A stretch of DNA of 58,171 bases from Candidatus Omnitrophota bacterium. Lineage in GTDB: Bacteria; Omnitrophota; Omnitrophia; JAHJGZ01. Both the position numbers and the translations under genes were made by a program. Under the pieces are notes generated by a model, which was not told where the DNA came from, did no database searches, and saw only the letters and a list, made by a program, of their open reading frames with translations. Of the stretch, positions 1-9,245 are shown piece by piece (within the stretch, counting starts at the first letter, position 1; each line of letters starts with the position of its first letter). The stretch lies in contig JAHJGZ010000147.1 of NCBI GenBank assembly GCA_018823795.1, positions 1 to 58,171 of the forward strand. The letters run 5' to 3'.

Positions 1-2
1 AT

Positions 3-17
3 GGCGGGTATTGTTAA
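3..17. repeat. 15-bp direct repeat, left copy
   Basis: GGCGGGTATTGTTAA occurs here and again at 1605-1619. It spans the stop codon of the broken aminotransferase copy. On the minus strand the other copy encodes a TIPAV-like stretch near the C terminus of the sugar transferase at 1578-3017. This left copy could read the same way, which suggests that sugar-transferase 3' sequence lies at the window edge. Confidence 0.7.
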
Positions 18-1270
18 AAAGATGTGTGTTTTTTAAAAAATTGTTTTACTTTCCTTGCTATGTACAGCATATCATTTTTTGTTAAATGAGGATGTGTAGG
101 CAAAATTATAACTTTTGCATATAGTTTTTGCGCATTCGGAAAATCACCAACGACATATTGTTTAAAACGCGGCAGTGTTGTTGTGTCAACCGCGGATTCA
201 TCCTTAGCGTCAATATGATTTCGTAGTAAATAACGTTGTAATGTTCTGCTTTGCTCTGACCATACTGCATAGTGAACTGATACGTGTGTGCGATCATCGC
301 AAAGAGGTGGAAGCACTATCTCATCAATACCTCTTAACTCATTGGTTAACAGTTCGGCATTTGCCATGCGCCTAACATTTGTCTCATCAATGCGCTTCAG
401 TTGCTGCATACCCAGCCATGCTTGAATATTATGCATGTCTACCCTAAATGAATCAGGAACGGTTTCATATGCTGGCATTTTTACTCGAAGCAGTGAGGCA
501 TATTTTTCATTTCCTTCAAGAACATATTTACATATAAGCGGATACAGTGTATATGTATAAAGATACGGATTATTAAGAAACCGAAGCATATTCCCTTTAA
601 CAATTTGGACCATAAGGTTTTTAAATGATATCGAGTGGAACTCCTTTTTCAGATCTTTCACTCGTTAAATAAAAGCGGCATCATTTGACGTTATCATCCC
701 TCCTTCAAAATCATAAAAACTTTTTCCAAGTCCAAAGCTAAAGGTCCCTATATCAAACGACCCCACTTTTTTATGTTTATATACTGCACCGCACGAGCGG
801 GCGCAGTCTTCCATAACGCGCAGTTTATGGCGCTTCGCAATTGACACAATAGGTTCCATTTCGGCTGGGAGGCCATTCAAATGTGTAGGAAAAATAACCT
901 TTGTTCGTGAAGTAACGGCCGCTTCAATTTTCGCCGGATCAATATTGGCCGTATGAAAGTCCACATCAACAAAAACAGGTTTAAGTCCCGCCATAATAAC
1001 CATAGCCGCATCGACCCAAAATGTATATGCAGGCAGGATCACTTCGTCATCAGGTTTAAGATTAAGTGCTGTCAGGGCATAATACATCGCCGTTCTGCAA
1101 TAGGGAAATGCTACGGCATAGTTCGTTCCCACGTAAGCCGCAAAAGCTTCTTCAAATCGTGTAACGTTTGAGTTCCGTCGTGCCTGCCATGGATTGGCAA
1201 GCCGCATAAGCGTCCAAATGACCTCACCCATTAATAAATCAATATGTGTTCGCGAAAATGTTTTCTTCAT
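14..1270 (-). pseudogene. DegT/DnrJ/EryC1/StrS aminotransferase, broken second copy
   Basis: This is a second copy of the intact aminotransferase gene at 22372-23628, interrupted by one in-frame TAA at 665-667. The intact copy has GAA (Glu202) there, so a single base (C to A at plus-strand 667) explains the break. Both halves are otherwise open, with no frameshift. By my manual count the first 201 residues differ at about 19 positions from the intact protein. The PLP-lysine region (FSFGLGK) is present, and this copy keeps a Glu in the following EGG motif that the intact copy has lost. Similarity continues about 45 bases upstream of the start, where the Shine-Dalgarno reads GGAAG instead of GGAGG. 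Similarity to the intact gene stops near base 23, close to the stop codon. A sequencing error is possible; translation restarting at the internal Met near 661 would give only the C-terminal half. Confidence 0.85.
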
Positions 1271-1577
1271 GCGGCTTCCTTATCTATCTACAGCCTATTA
1301 ACTAACCGCTGTTAGAAACTGTACATTATTAGATTCTAACGAATGCAACGCACGTTATGACAACAATAATCTACCCTTCCCGTATTATTATCTCTAACGG
1401 GGTAAAGATGTTATGTGCTTGTACCGATTGTCTCAATAGCATACTAAACAAATAGTTATATCAAAATTAAAGAGATATATGATACAAAGGATTAAAACAT
1501 TTGTCCATTTTTTTATAAGTGGTTGATGGGAATAGAATTATACAGGATTTTTTTAAGTGCGTGCACACGAAAAAGGC
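1271..1577. other. 307-base non-coding gap
   Basis: I see no coding sequence in this gap, the longest in the window. It lies between the terminator-like hairpin of the upstream gene (right end) and the broken aminotransferase copy (left end). The leftmost 45 bases or so are duplicated from the region upstream of the intact aminotransferase at 23629-23673. The middle is AT-rich, with only weak promoter-like hexamers (see 1408-1436). Confidence 0.6.
1408..1436 (-). promoter_or_regulatory. Weak sigma-70-like promoter candidate
   Basis: On the minus strand TTGAGA (1431-1436) is followed after 17 bases by TAACAT (1408-1413), each matching about four of six consensus positions. It lies upstream of the broken aminotransferase and downstream of a terminator-like hairpin, where a fresh start of transcription would be needed. 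In AT-rich DNA such matches arise easily by chance. Confidence 0.22.
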
Positions 1578-1592
1578 CTAATAGGCCCCTTT
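1570..1592 (-). terminator. Rho-independent terminator-like hairpin overlapping a stop codon
   Basis: The minus strand reads AAAGGGGCCT, loop ATT, AGGCCTTTTT. This gives a 10-bp stem with two G-U pairs, whose 3' arm ends in five T. The TAG stop of the sugar transferase (1578-1580) lies inside the hairpin. It is the only clear terminator-like structure I noticed, and it sits where the long co-directional array would be expected to end. Confidence 0.6.
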
Positions 1593-3017
1593 CCCTTTTA
1601 ATACGGCGGGTATTGTTAAGAAAATGATTTTCATATCTAACCAAAATGACCAATTATTAAGATACCACAAATCCCATTTAAGCAACATCTCAAAGGACAA
1701 ATCGCTCCGACCTTGAACTTGCCACAAGCAGGTAATCCCTGGTTTTATTTCAAGTCGCTTCAGTTGCCGCATGTCATCCCTTTCTATTTCTTGTAATGAT
1801 AAGGGACGCGGCCCCACAAGACTCATATCACCGCGAAGCACATTTACTAACTGTGGTAACTCATCAAGACTATATTTACGTAAGATTTTTCCTATCTTTG
1901 TAATGCGAGGATCATTCTTTATCTTAAATATTGGCCCCGTTGATTCCTTGTTGACCTTGAGTGATTCTTGCAGTCGCTCAGCACCAATAATCATTGTCCG
2001 AAACTTATATACATTAAACACACGCCCTCGTTTACCACTTCGTTTCGAAATAAATAATATCGGCCCACCGTCTTCGGATTTAATTAAGCTTCCTATAATG
2101 ACAAAAATCGGAAGACAACAGAGTAGTAATATACAAGAACTGATAATATCAAATAATCTTTTAACAATTAAATCAGCTCCATGAATCCCTTTTGCATAAT
2201 ATTGAATAACCGGTAGATCCCCCCAATAAACCATCTCCGATTGCCCAAGAAGCAATTCATGTAAATCAGGTATAATCTTCGTTGTAACATTATACGTCTG
2301 TCCGATGAGAACCAAATGAGGAATCTTTCGTTTATCAACACCGCTCGTAATTAACAACTCATCAATAAAATTTTTTTGAATGATATTTTCAATCTCTGCT
2401 ATGCTTCCTAAAATCGGCGGATGATTCCCTGTAAAGGTTGCTGCATTATTATCACATACAATACCAATAATACGTAACCCCAAATAGGGGTTATGCGTTA
2501 CTTCATGCACTACATTCTCGACTTCCTTATTGCATCCAACAATTAATACATTTTGTACATTGTAGCCGCGATTAACAAGATAACGCACAAAAATTCGCTT
2601 TAGAATTCTACAAAATGTTAGAAAAAAAAGCATCAAGCAAAATGCTTCAATAAAAACAAGTGGCGAAAGCATTTTCACTTTTAATATAAAGATTGCTGTT
2701 GCAACAGGCATGGTCGAATAGAGTAACGCCTTAACAACTAATCCACACTCTCGTACAATTGGCAATTCTCTCGCCGTTTGATGGAGTTTAAAACTTTTCA
2801 GAAGAAGCAATAAAATAATACCCCACATAAAAAAAATCAGAACGTGAATTGACATGAACGGAAAATCATCTCGTAGGAAGCTTATGAGGCCTTCTTCTTC
2901 ATATGAATGGGGACTATGATAAAAATTAATTAGAAAGGCGAGAAGAAATGAACTGACAACACATACAATATCGATACAAATATATAAAGAATGAATAATC
3001 TGTTCTCTCTTTACCAT
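1578..3017 (-). CDS. Polyprenyl-phosphate sugar phosphotransferase (WbaP/WcaJ-like)
   Basis: This 479-residue membrane enzyme probably starts a glycan by moving a sugar 1-phosphate from a nucleotide sugar onto undecaprenyl phosphate at the inner membrane. Several hydrophobic segments fill roughly residues 9-140. A Rossmann-like central domain follows (VLIVGCNKE near 157-165), then a C-terminal bacterial sugar transferase domain from about 285. That domain has a membrane helix, YKFRTM at 337-342, DELPQL and SLVGPRPL motifs, and a PGITCLWQVQGR signature. Length and layout match the long exopolysaccharide polyprenyl glycosylphosphotransferase family. It follows the aminotransferase at 3028 by 10 bases. 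The nearby dehydratase and aminotransferase suggest an amino-deoxy sugar phosphate as substrate, but this is inference. Confidence 0.92.
   Translation of the reverse strand: MVKREQIIHSLYICIDIVCVVSSFLLAFLINFYHSPHSYEEEGLISFLRDDFPFMSIHVLIFFMWGIILLLLLKSFKLHQTARELPIVRECGLVVKALLYSTMPVATAIFILKVKMLSPLVFIEAFCLMLFFLTFCRILKRIFVRYLVNRGYNVQNVLIVGCNKEVENVVHEVTHNPYLGLRIIGIVCDNNAATFTGNHPPILGSIAEIENIIQKNFIDELLITSGVDKRKIPHLVLIGQTYNVTTKIIPDLHELLLGQSEMVYWGDLPVIQYYAKGIHGADLIVKRLFDIISSCILLLCCLPIFVIIGSLIKSEDGGPILFISKRSGKRGRVFNVYKFRTMIIGAERLQESLKVNKESTGPIFKIKNDPRITKIGKILRKYSLDELPQLVNVLRGDMSLVGPRPLSLQEIERDDMRQLKRLEIKPGITCLWQVQGRSDLSFEMLLKWDLWYLNNWSFWLDMKIIFLTIPAVLKGKGAY
1605..1619. repeat. 15-bp direct repeat, right copy
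   Basis: This is the second copy of GGCGGGTATTGTTAA (first at 3-17). Here it lies within the 3' end of the sugar transferase gene. The two copies bracket the broken aminotransferase, so the 1.6-kb interval has the form expected of a duplication or insertion resolved through short homology. Confidence 0.7.
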
Positions 3018-3027
3018 ATCAGCCTTT

Positions 3028-4179
3028 TCATCTTCTGTTCCGAGAGACGATATTCGTTACCGCTTTAATAACTTTCGTTACCTCCCGCTTCGTCATCGAG
3101 GGATAGATCGGTAATGAAATAATACGTTTATATACCCACTCGCAGTTCGGAAATTGACTAATTGCATAGCCGAATTTTTTTCGATAAAACGGATGGCGAT
3201 ACAGTGGTATAAAATGCACCCCGACACAAACGCCGGTTTTTTTTAACTGCTCAATACATTGATTTCTAGAAATTTTAATCGTATCAATATTTAATTGAAT
3301 CACATATAAGTGCCAACTCGGCTGTCTATGACCCTTTATATAAGGGATTGTTACCTCCTCTATGTTGCGGAAGGCTTTATTGTAGCGCTCAGCAATTCTC
3401 GTACGCTTACGCCACATAGAATCAACTTTTTTAAGTTGTTCGATTCCTAAGGCAGATTGCATATCACTAATATTATATTTATATCCTGGACTGACAACCT
3501 CATAATACCACCCCCCCCTTGATGATCTTCTCTTCCACGCATCGCGTGATATTCCGTGGAGCCGCATAATACGAATCCGCTCAGCCCATCTTTTATTATT
3601 TGTTGCAACCATGCCTCCCTCACCGGTCGTTAATGTCTTCGTTGCATAAAAACTAAAACAGGTCATATCAGCCGCTCTGCTGATACGTTTTCCTTTATAA
3701 TAGGATGACAACGAATGCGCCGCATCTACAATAATAAAAAGATTATTCTTGTTTGCAATTCGCTTAATATCATTCAGATCTGCAGGTTGACCAGCATAAT
3801 CGACCGGAATAATTGCTTTGGTGCGTTTTGTAATCTTCTTCTCAATCTGCGATACATCAATATTACCGGTACTCTTTTCAATATCAACGAAGACCGGCTT
3901 TGCCTTAAAATAACATACCACTTCTGCGGTAGAGGTAAAGGTCATTGCCGGAACAATGACCTCGTCCCCTTCCTTCAACCCTATCGCTTCTAATGCCAGA
4001 TGTAATGCTGCGGTACCCGAACTAACCGCTACTGTATAATGAGACCCAACATATTTTTTAAATGCATTTTCAAACTCAATGGTCATGTTCCCCATGGTAA
4101 GCCACCCATTTCTCAAACACTTAACGACAGCACGAACATCACGGTCAGTAATACAAGGCTTATGAAACGGTATTTTCAT
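3028..4179 (-). CDS. DegT/DnrJ/EryC1/StrS sugar aminotransferase
   Basis: This 383-residue PLP enzyme transfers an amino group to a keto-sugar nucleotide. The PLP-binding lysine is Lys181 in SFYATK, followed by the canonical GEGG. SSGTAALH near residues 53-60 and VDAAHS near 151-156 are family signatures. It is downstream of a WbpM/PglF-like 4,6-dehydratase (5486-7330), so the likely product is a UDP-4-amino-4,6-dideoxy sugar, as in the PglF/PglE or PseB/PseC pairs. No dedicated acetyltransferase is adjacent. The gene precedes the initiating sugar transferase by 10 bases, which fits supply of its substrate. Confidence 0.9.
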   Translation of the reverse strand: MKIPFHKPCITDRDVRAVVKCLRNGWLTMGNMTIEFENAFKKYVGSHYTVAVSSGTAALHLALEAIGLKEGDEVIVPAMTFTSTAEVVCYFKAKPVFVDIEKSTGNIDVSQIEKKITKRTKAIIPVDYAGQPADLNDIKRIANKNNLFIIVDAAHSLSSYYKGKRISRAADMTCFSFYATKTLTTGEGGMVATNNKRWAERIRIMRLHGISRDAWKRRSSRGGWYYEVVSPGYKYNISDMQSALGIEQLKKVDSMWRKRTRIAERYNKAFRNIEEVTIPYIKGHRQPSWHLYVIQLNIDTIKISRNQCIEQLKKTGVCVGVHFIPLYRHPFYRKKFGYAISQFPNCEWVYKRIISLPIYPSMTKREVTKVIKAVTNIVSRNRR

Positions 4180-4207
4180 TTTTTTATCCTTCGAAAAGTT
4201 TGTTCAC

Positions 4208-5479
4208 TTATTCAACAGTAGCCGTTTGTTTGCTTGGCGCTATTTGGATACACGCAACAGCAAGCCCCATAATAAACCAAAATAGCGTAGCCAACTGCAA
4301 TGAATAGAGATGGGTATCGAAGAAACTCTGTATTAAATATCCTATCAAACCGCCAATTGTACCAGTTAAAAATAGAGCGTTCTTATTCTGTTTTATCTTA
4401 AGACACGCATACCAAAAAAAACGGAAAATAATAATCAGAAATGAGATTAAACCGATAACACCTATCTCCGCCGCCATTTGTAAATAACAATTATGAGCAT
4501 ACACACCAATGTTGTAATTCTCCCGATAAAATACATCATACTTACGCGTCATCATCGAATAGGTGTTAAGCCCACAACCTACATAATAAAAATCTCTAAT
4601 AATCTGCAATGCGCGTTTCCATACAAAAGTTCGATTAATAAATATATTCTGTCCAATAATTGAATGCGCTTTATCTTTTATTGTTTGTGGCGCAACGAAT
4701 AATACTCCTATAAAAATAAGGAGCACAAGACAATAGACTAAAATATGCTGCCACATTGGCATCGTGCGCATTATTGAATGCCATATAAAAACGATACCAC
4801 ATACGACACCCAAAAATGCAGACCGCGAATATGAATACAATAAACAAATAAATGATAAAGCTAACAGAAGCACGACACAATATTTTTGAAACTGAAAATA
4901 AATCAGCTCTTTTCCTGCTATTAACGAAATCACAAGAAAAGGGATCATAACAATAAGCCATCCGGCAAGATTATTCGGATTGGTAAAACACGCACGCATT
5001 TTAACATCATCATACACACTATACGAACGCAAAAAATCATTTCCTGTTATATATTGCACAATGCCATCGATAGTTACGAGAAAAACCGCTGCCCCGATGA
5101 TCAGTAACAAACGTTTAAGCTGTTTTTCTTGCTTAATAGTATCGACAACAAGAAAGTACAGCACCACATATTCGAGCGTTTTGCTCACCAATGCGTACAA
5201 CGATAAAGCAGGATCGACACTAATAATTACTGAAAATATATTACATGCAACATAAAACAACAGAGGATAAAAAAGAATGTCACTCGTAATGTCTCGATAC
5301 GAACAAGAAATAACTTTTTTTAAAATCCATGCGATCATTGCGGTAATAAGGCATATTTCGATCATTGCTTTACTAAAGGGAAGGCAGAACAGTAATACAT
5401 ATAACGAATACTCGCTTATTTTCTCTAAGAGTAGTACGAACCGCTGTTTCTGTGTGGTAACTAATACTTTTTCGGTCAT
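4208..5479 (-). CDS. O-antigen ligase/polymerase (Wzy_C/WaaL family)
   Basis: This 423-residue polytopic membrane protein has about ten or more hydrophobic segments. Near the middle it has the arginine-containing SRSAFLG stretch, and after a long periplasmic-type loop the AHNCYLQMAAEIGVIGL motif typical of the Wzy_C superfamily. Members either polymerise lipid-linked repeat units or ligate finished glycan to lipid A core or another acceptor. A second member lies at 35671-36987, so the two may divide these roles. It is packed between the dehydratase (6 bases away) and the aminotransferase (28 bases). Confidence 0.88.
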   Translation of the reverse strand: MTEKVLVTTQKQRFVLLLEKISEYSLYVLLFCLPFSKAMIEICLITAMIAWILKKVISCSYRDITSDILFYPLLFYVACNIFSVIISVDPALSLYALVSKTLEYVVLYFLVVDTIKQEKQLKRLLLIIGAAVFLVTIDGIVQYITGNDFLRSYSVYDDVKMRACFTNPNNLAGWLIVMIPFLVISLIAGKELIYFQFQKYCVVLLLALSFICLLYSYSRSAFLGVVCGIVFIWHSIMRTMPMWQHILVYCLVLLIFIGVLFVAPQTIKDKAHSIIGQNIFINRTFVWKRALQIIRDFYYVGCGLNTYSMMTRKYDVFYRENYNIGVYAHNCYLQMAAEIGVIGLISFLIIIFRFFWYACLKIKQNKNALFLTGTIGGLIGYLIQSFFDTHLYSLQLATLFWFIMGLAVACIQIAPSKQTATVE

Positions 5480-5485
5480 AGACAG

Positions 5486-7330
5486 TTAGTCTTTGCTATA
5501 CGGAATATATGAAGGAACGATTTCGCTTATCCTTCGTATAATCTTCTCATTATTCATAGTAATCACTAATTTTTCTAATTCTTTGATCTGCCGCCGTAAT
5601 TGTCGTGAATCAAAATTATTTGGCTGGGTAATATGAATGCGATCATGTTTTGTTGCTTTATCCTTTTCAATAGTATGTAATACTTCTTCTGATAATTTTT
5701 CGCCGGGACGTAATCCTACAAATTCTATTGCTATATCTTTGTCGGGCTTTAAGCCGGAAAGTCCGATTAAATCGCGCGCAAGATCGACAATTTTTATTTG
5801 CTCACCCATATCGAGGACGAATATTTCCCCTCCTTTGCCAAACGCACTTGCCTGTAACACCAATTGAACCGCTTCCCGCGTACTCATAAAATATCGTTTT
5901 ACATCAGGATGCGTCACCGTAACTGGTCCACCATCTTCGATCTGCTTTTTGAAAAGTGGAACGACACTCCCCTTTGACCCCAACACATTACCAAATCGTA
6001 CTGCCATAAATTTCGTGCGGCTCCTCTTCGCTTTCGCTTGGAGAATCATCTCTCCGATCCGTTTTGAAGCACCCATAACACTCGTTGGGTTTACCGCCTT
6101 ATCCGTTGAAATAAAAACAAAACTGTCAATGCCATAATGATCAGATGCATAGATAAGGTTACGTGTTGCAAGAATATTATTCTTTACCACCGCTGATGGA
6201 TTTTCTTCCATAAGCGGTACATGCTTAAAAGCTGCGGCATGAAATACAATCTGCGGTGAATACTTTGAAAAGGTATGTTTTAATAAACTAATGTCTCGTA
6301 TATCGCCAATAATAAACTTACACGTTAGCTTTGGAAATAGTGTCTTAAGTTCTCTCTCAAGAAAATACATATCATTTTCATTATAATCAAGCAGTACAAG
6401 CTGCCGAGGAAAAAACTGCGCTATTTGTCTGCACAGTTCTGAGCCAATAGACCCAGCAGCACCAGTAACTAACACACGTTTACCCTTAAGACATGAGCGA
6501 ACTTCAGTTTCATCGATCGTCACCGTTTCACGTCCCAGTAAATCTTCCGGCTTTACCTCACGCAATTTTATTTCCACCTCTCCGCTCAAAATTTTATGAA
6601 AACCAGGCACAATTTTTATTTTGACCCCGGTAAATTGACAATAGGAAATGATATCTCTAATTCGCTCTCCCGTAGCTGATGGAATAGCAATAATAATTTC
6701 CTCAATGTTATATTTACTCACCATGCTACCTATCATTTTCCTCCCGCCAAGGATTCGGACGCCGTGAATACGCAAATTCTTCTTTGTCGAATCATCATCA
6801 ATAAACCCAACGACTTCATAGCCAAGATGTGGATTACTACGAAATTCACGCAATGCTAAAAGGCCTGCTTCACCTGAACCTACAATAATAATCTTCTTCC
6901 GTTTTTGTTTTCCTGGAATATCAGCTCTTTCTTTAAAAAAACGCGCGACAAATCGTAAGCCCGCAATAAACCCCAAACATATTCCCCAATCTATAATAAA
7001 AATAGAACGAGGAAAGCCTGGAAAAAAGGATGCATGACGGATAAAAACCACTCCTAAAGCAAAGCCTGCACTGCTGATAATGTTTGCTTTAATAACTTGA
7101 CCGATATCAAACATACTGACACGCGTAAGCGTCGAATGAAACAAACCACAATAATAGAAAATAATCATTTTAACGATAATTAATATGGGAAGAGTCTCAA
7201 GAATAAAGGGAATATATAATTTAATATTTAAATCAAACCGCAGTAAAAATGATAGATAATATGCCAAGATAATTAAAATAAAATGAATGCTGATAATAAA
7301 AAGATTTCGAAATCGCTTAAATAAGCTCAT
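5486..7330 (-). CDS. UDP-N-acetylglucosamine 4,6-dehydratase (WbpM/PglF/CapD-like)
   Basis: This 614-residue membrane-anchored SDR probably converts UDP-GlcNAc to the UDP-4-keto-6-deoxy sugar at the cytoplasmic membrane face. Four or so hydrophobic segments lie within residues 10-130. A first Rossmann domain begins at GSGEAG (151-156) and the catalytic SDR begins at GAAGSIGSE (290-298). The family's altered active site is visible: STDKA at 408-412, then Met419 in the usual Tyr position and Lys423. Length matches WbpM-type proteins. With the aminotransferase at 3028 it forms a standard route to 4-amino-4,6-dideoxy sugars. Confidence 0.93.
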   Translation of the reverse strand: MSLFKRFRNLFIISIHFILIILAYYLSFLLRFDLNIKLYIPFILETLPILIIVKMIIFYYCGLFHSTLTRVSMFDIGQVIKANIISSAGFALGVVFIRHASFFPGFPRSIFIIDWGICLGFIAGLRFVARFFKERADIPGKQKRKKIIIVGSGEAGLLALREFRSNPHLGYEVVGFIDDDSTKKNLRIHGVRILGGRKMIGSMVSKYNIEEIIIAIPSATGERIRDIISYCQFTGVKIKIVPGFHKILSGEVEIKLREVKPEDLLGRETVTIDETEVRSCLKGKRVLVTGAAGSIGSELCRQIAQFFPRQLVLLDYNENDMYFLERELKTLFPKLTCKFIIGDIRDISLLKHTFSKYSPQIVFHAAAFKHVPLMEENPSAVVKNNILATRNLIYASDHYGIDSFVFISTDKAVNPTSVMGASKRIGEMILQAKAKRSRTKFMAVRFGNVLGSKGSVVPLFKKQIEDGGPVTVTHPDVKRYFMSTREAVQLVLQASAFGKGGEIFVLDMGEQIKIVDLARDLIGLSGLKPDKDIAIEFVGLRPGEKLSEEVLHTIEKDKATKHDRIHITQPNNFDSRQLRRQIKELEKLVITMNNEKIIRRISEIVPSYIPYSKD

Positions 7331-7360
7331 AAACCATTCTCCATGATAATGACATGACTT

Positions 7361-8149
7361 CTATTTACTGGCAACGGCATACAACACCTTATATTCTTTT
7401 ATGTTATTGCCCACAACAGGCTGTGGTGATGTATAGGCGGACATATGTTCACTCAGTTCCTTTGGGAGTGGTACTAGTTTACCAAAAAATATTTTTTTTA
7501 AAAACTCTTTTCCTTTCATCGTCTTCGGCATCATATGTAACGAAACTGCTGCTCTTTTAATAGAAGAAAGTATCACATCTTTTGCCGATGTCGGAATGGT
7601 AGAAAACGCACCATACATATGAATAATTTGAAAAAGAGGTTGCAATGCTGCCTGAATTTCGGAACCTGAAAAATAGCGCACACTATACGGGGAAGGATTG
7701 AAATCATCCCATTCTTTATTGACAGTACCTATAATTAAATGACCACCTTTCCGTAATACACGATGTGCCTCTTTAAAAAACAGGTCTGGATCTTTTAAAT
7801 AATACAGTGCCTCATAGAGAATAACCACATCGAATGTTTCATTGTCGAAATCAAAGTGGTGTGCATCCATAATTTTTGTTTCAATATTATTCCTATTTTC
7901 ATAGAGCTGTTCAGCAAATATCAAATTTCCCTCTTCAATGTCAATGCCAACTATTCTTTTCGCTTTCTTTGACAAATATCCTAATCCTATCCCACCACCG
8001 CATGCAACTTCTAAAACATCTTTTCCATCACAATACTGTCGTGCAAAACAGTAGCGATGAAAAAGTCTTTCTATCTGTTCTTCTGAGCCGCGCTGCCCAG
8101 GTAATTCTGTCACCTTTGTGTAATCTGTTTTCATATCCATACTATTCAT
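7361..8149 (-). CDS. Class I SAM-dependent methyltransferase
   Basis: This 262-residue protein has the SAM-binding motif VLEVACGGG near residues 45-53, an acidic residue after strand 2 (GIDIEEG) and a post-motif stretch VLRKGGHLIIGTVN. These are features of the Methyltransf_11 type. Its acceptor is unknown; in this setting a sugar or lipid-linked glycan is most likely. The start is uncertain: Met1, Met4 and Met6 are all possible, and only a weak AAAGAAG lies upstream. It follows the DUF2304 gene by 23 bases. Confidence 0.85.
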   Translation of the reverse strand: MNSMDMKTDYTKVTELPGQRGSEEQIERLFHRYCFARQYCDGKDVLEVACGGGIGLGYLSKKAKRIVGIDIEEGNLIFAEQLYENRNNIETKIMDAHHFDFDNETFDVVILYEALYYLKDPDLFFKEAHRVLRKGGHLIIGTVNKEWDDFNPSPYSVRYFSGSEIQAALQPLFQIIHMYGAFSTIPTSAKDVILSSIKRAAVSLHMMPKTMKGKEFLKKIFFGKLVPLPKELSEHMSAYTSPQPVVGNNIKEYKVLYAVASK

Positions 8150-8172
8150 CGCATCGTTACGCGTGTGCTTCT

Positions 8173-8517
8173 TTACGCTGTATCATCTAACCTGTTCTTG
8201 AGCAGTGCCACTTCTTGAGATAAATTTTTTACTTGATTGGTTAATGTCGAAATCTTAATCGAGTAATGTAAATTTATTAACATGAGAAAAACAATTCCGA
8301 AAAAAAACAGCGTTGACGCAGGGAGTCCTGCTCCAATGAATCGCGTAATGATTTTCAATAAATCGTACCATAGTGCCAAAACAAGGAGACCGGTACCGGT
8401 CAATAGCCACAACCATGAATATTCCTCACGCAATTTACGTCTTCGCACCAATTCAAAAATCGCTATAAAGATCGTCAAACTAATGAAAATAGCGAATATC
8501 TTCTGTCTTATTGGCAT
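8173..8517 (-). CDS. DUF2304 family small membrane protein
   Basis: This 114-residue protein has about three hydrophobic segments (roughly residues 5-20, 33-52 and 66-86) and a short C-terminal coiled-coil-like stretch, which matches DUF2304. It overlaps the upstream dolichol-phosphate-mannose-synthase-like glycosyltransferase by 10 bases. Such DUF2304 proteins commonly sit beside a GT2 of this type, so it may be a membrane partner that anchors the transferase or moves its polyprenyl-linked sugar. The function is not established. Confidence 0.8.
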   Translation of the reverse strand: MPIRQKIFAIFISLTIFIAIFELVRRRKLREEYSWLWLLTGTGLLVLALWYDLLKIITRFIGAGLPASTLFFFGIVFLMLINLHYSIKISTLTNQVKNLSQEVALLKNRLDDTA

Positions 8518-9245
8518 ATCTCCCTCTTCCGTTTATCGGGTTTCTCTCGTAATAATGTTACAAGTATTGATAAAAACATTTTAAATATATAATACACAGG
8601 TTTAAAACCACCATGCATAGACTTTAATTTCTTACTCGCAAACATTTTAACCGGGACCTCTTTCACTTTAAATCCGGCAAAATGTAATAAAATAATGACA
8701 TCCGCATCAGGATAATCACACGGATAAACATCACTCGCATAAAAATGCAAAACACTTCTATTAATGGCCTGGTAGCCAGAGGTAGGATCGCTAATTCGTC
8801 GTTTGGTAATAATCGATGCAAGTGAACCAAAAATAAGCATCCCCAATCGACGTACGGTCGTAACTTTATACGCCCTTTCTGCAAGAAAACGAGAACCAAT
8901 ACTCACATCCGCCGCCCCAGACTCAACCTCGTGCAGCAATGCTTGAATATACTGTGGATCATGCTGGCCATCGGCATCAAGTTGAACAACATACTGATAA
9001 TCACTTTCTAGCGCATACTTATAACCCGTCTGTAACGCAACACCATAACCAAGATTAAAGGGTAGCGTCAGAACCTTCGAACCTGCAACCTCTGCCGCAT
9101 ATTTCGTCTTATCAGTCGATCCGTCATTGACCGTAACAATATCAAGTAAAGGATGGTGCTTGCGTATTTCCCCTATGACGGAACCAATATTCTCTTCCTC
9201 ATTATGCGCAGGAATAATAATAAGTGTTTTACTTTTCTTTTTCAT
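8508..9245 (-). CDS. Family 2 glycosyltransferase, polyprenyl-phosphate mannose/glucose synthase-like
   Basis: This 245-residue GT-A enzyme begins with LIIIPAHNEEENIGSV and carries VNDGSTD and QLDADGQHDP (the DXD motif), as in dolichol-phosphate-mannose-synthase-like GT2 proteins. It probably loads one sugar onto a polyprenyl phosphate at the cytoplasmic face. The C-terminal hydrophobic stretch near residues 225-235 may touch the membrane. It overlaps the methyltransferase gene upstream by 4 bases (ATGA type) and the DUF2304 gene downstream by 10, so all three are probably translationally coupled. Confidence 0.88.
   Translation of the reverse strand: MKKKSKTLIIIPAHNEEENIGSVIGEIRKHHPLLDIVTVNDGSTDKTKYAAEVAGSKVLTLPFNLGYGVALQTGYKYALESDYQYVVQLDADGQHDPQYIQALLHEVESGAADVSIGSRFLAERAYKVTTVRRLGMLIFGSLASIITKRRISDPTSGYQAINRSVLHFYASDVYPCDYPDADVIILLHFAGFKVKEVPVKMFASKKLKSMHGGFKPVYYIFKMFLSILVTLLREKPDKRKREICQ

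Noticed and set aside
665-667. TAA as a recoded or read-through codon
   Set aside because: TAA is not a selenocysteine codon, other genes here stop normally at TAA, and no recoding signal is visible; a plain nonsense change is simpler.
953-1171. Plus-strand ORF that resembles another plus-strand ORF at 23239-23529
   Set aside because: Both lie antisense to the two aminotransferase copies; their likeness is just the duplicated gene read backwards, not a conserved protein.
1771-2184. 137-residue plus-strand ORF
   Set aside because: It is the antisense of the conserved sugar transferase domain, with no recognisable motif and no ribosome site of its own.
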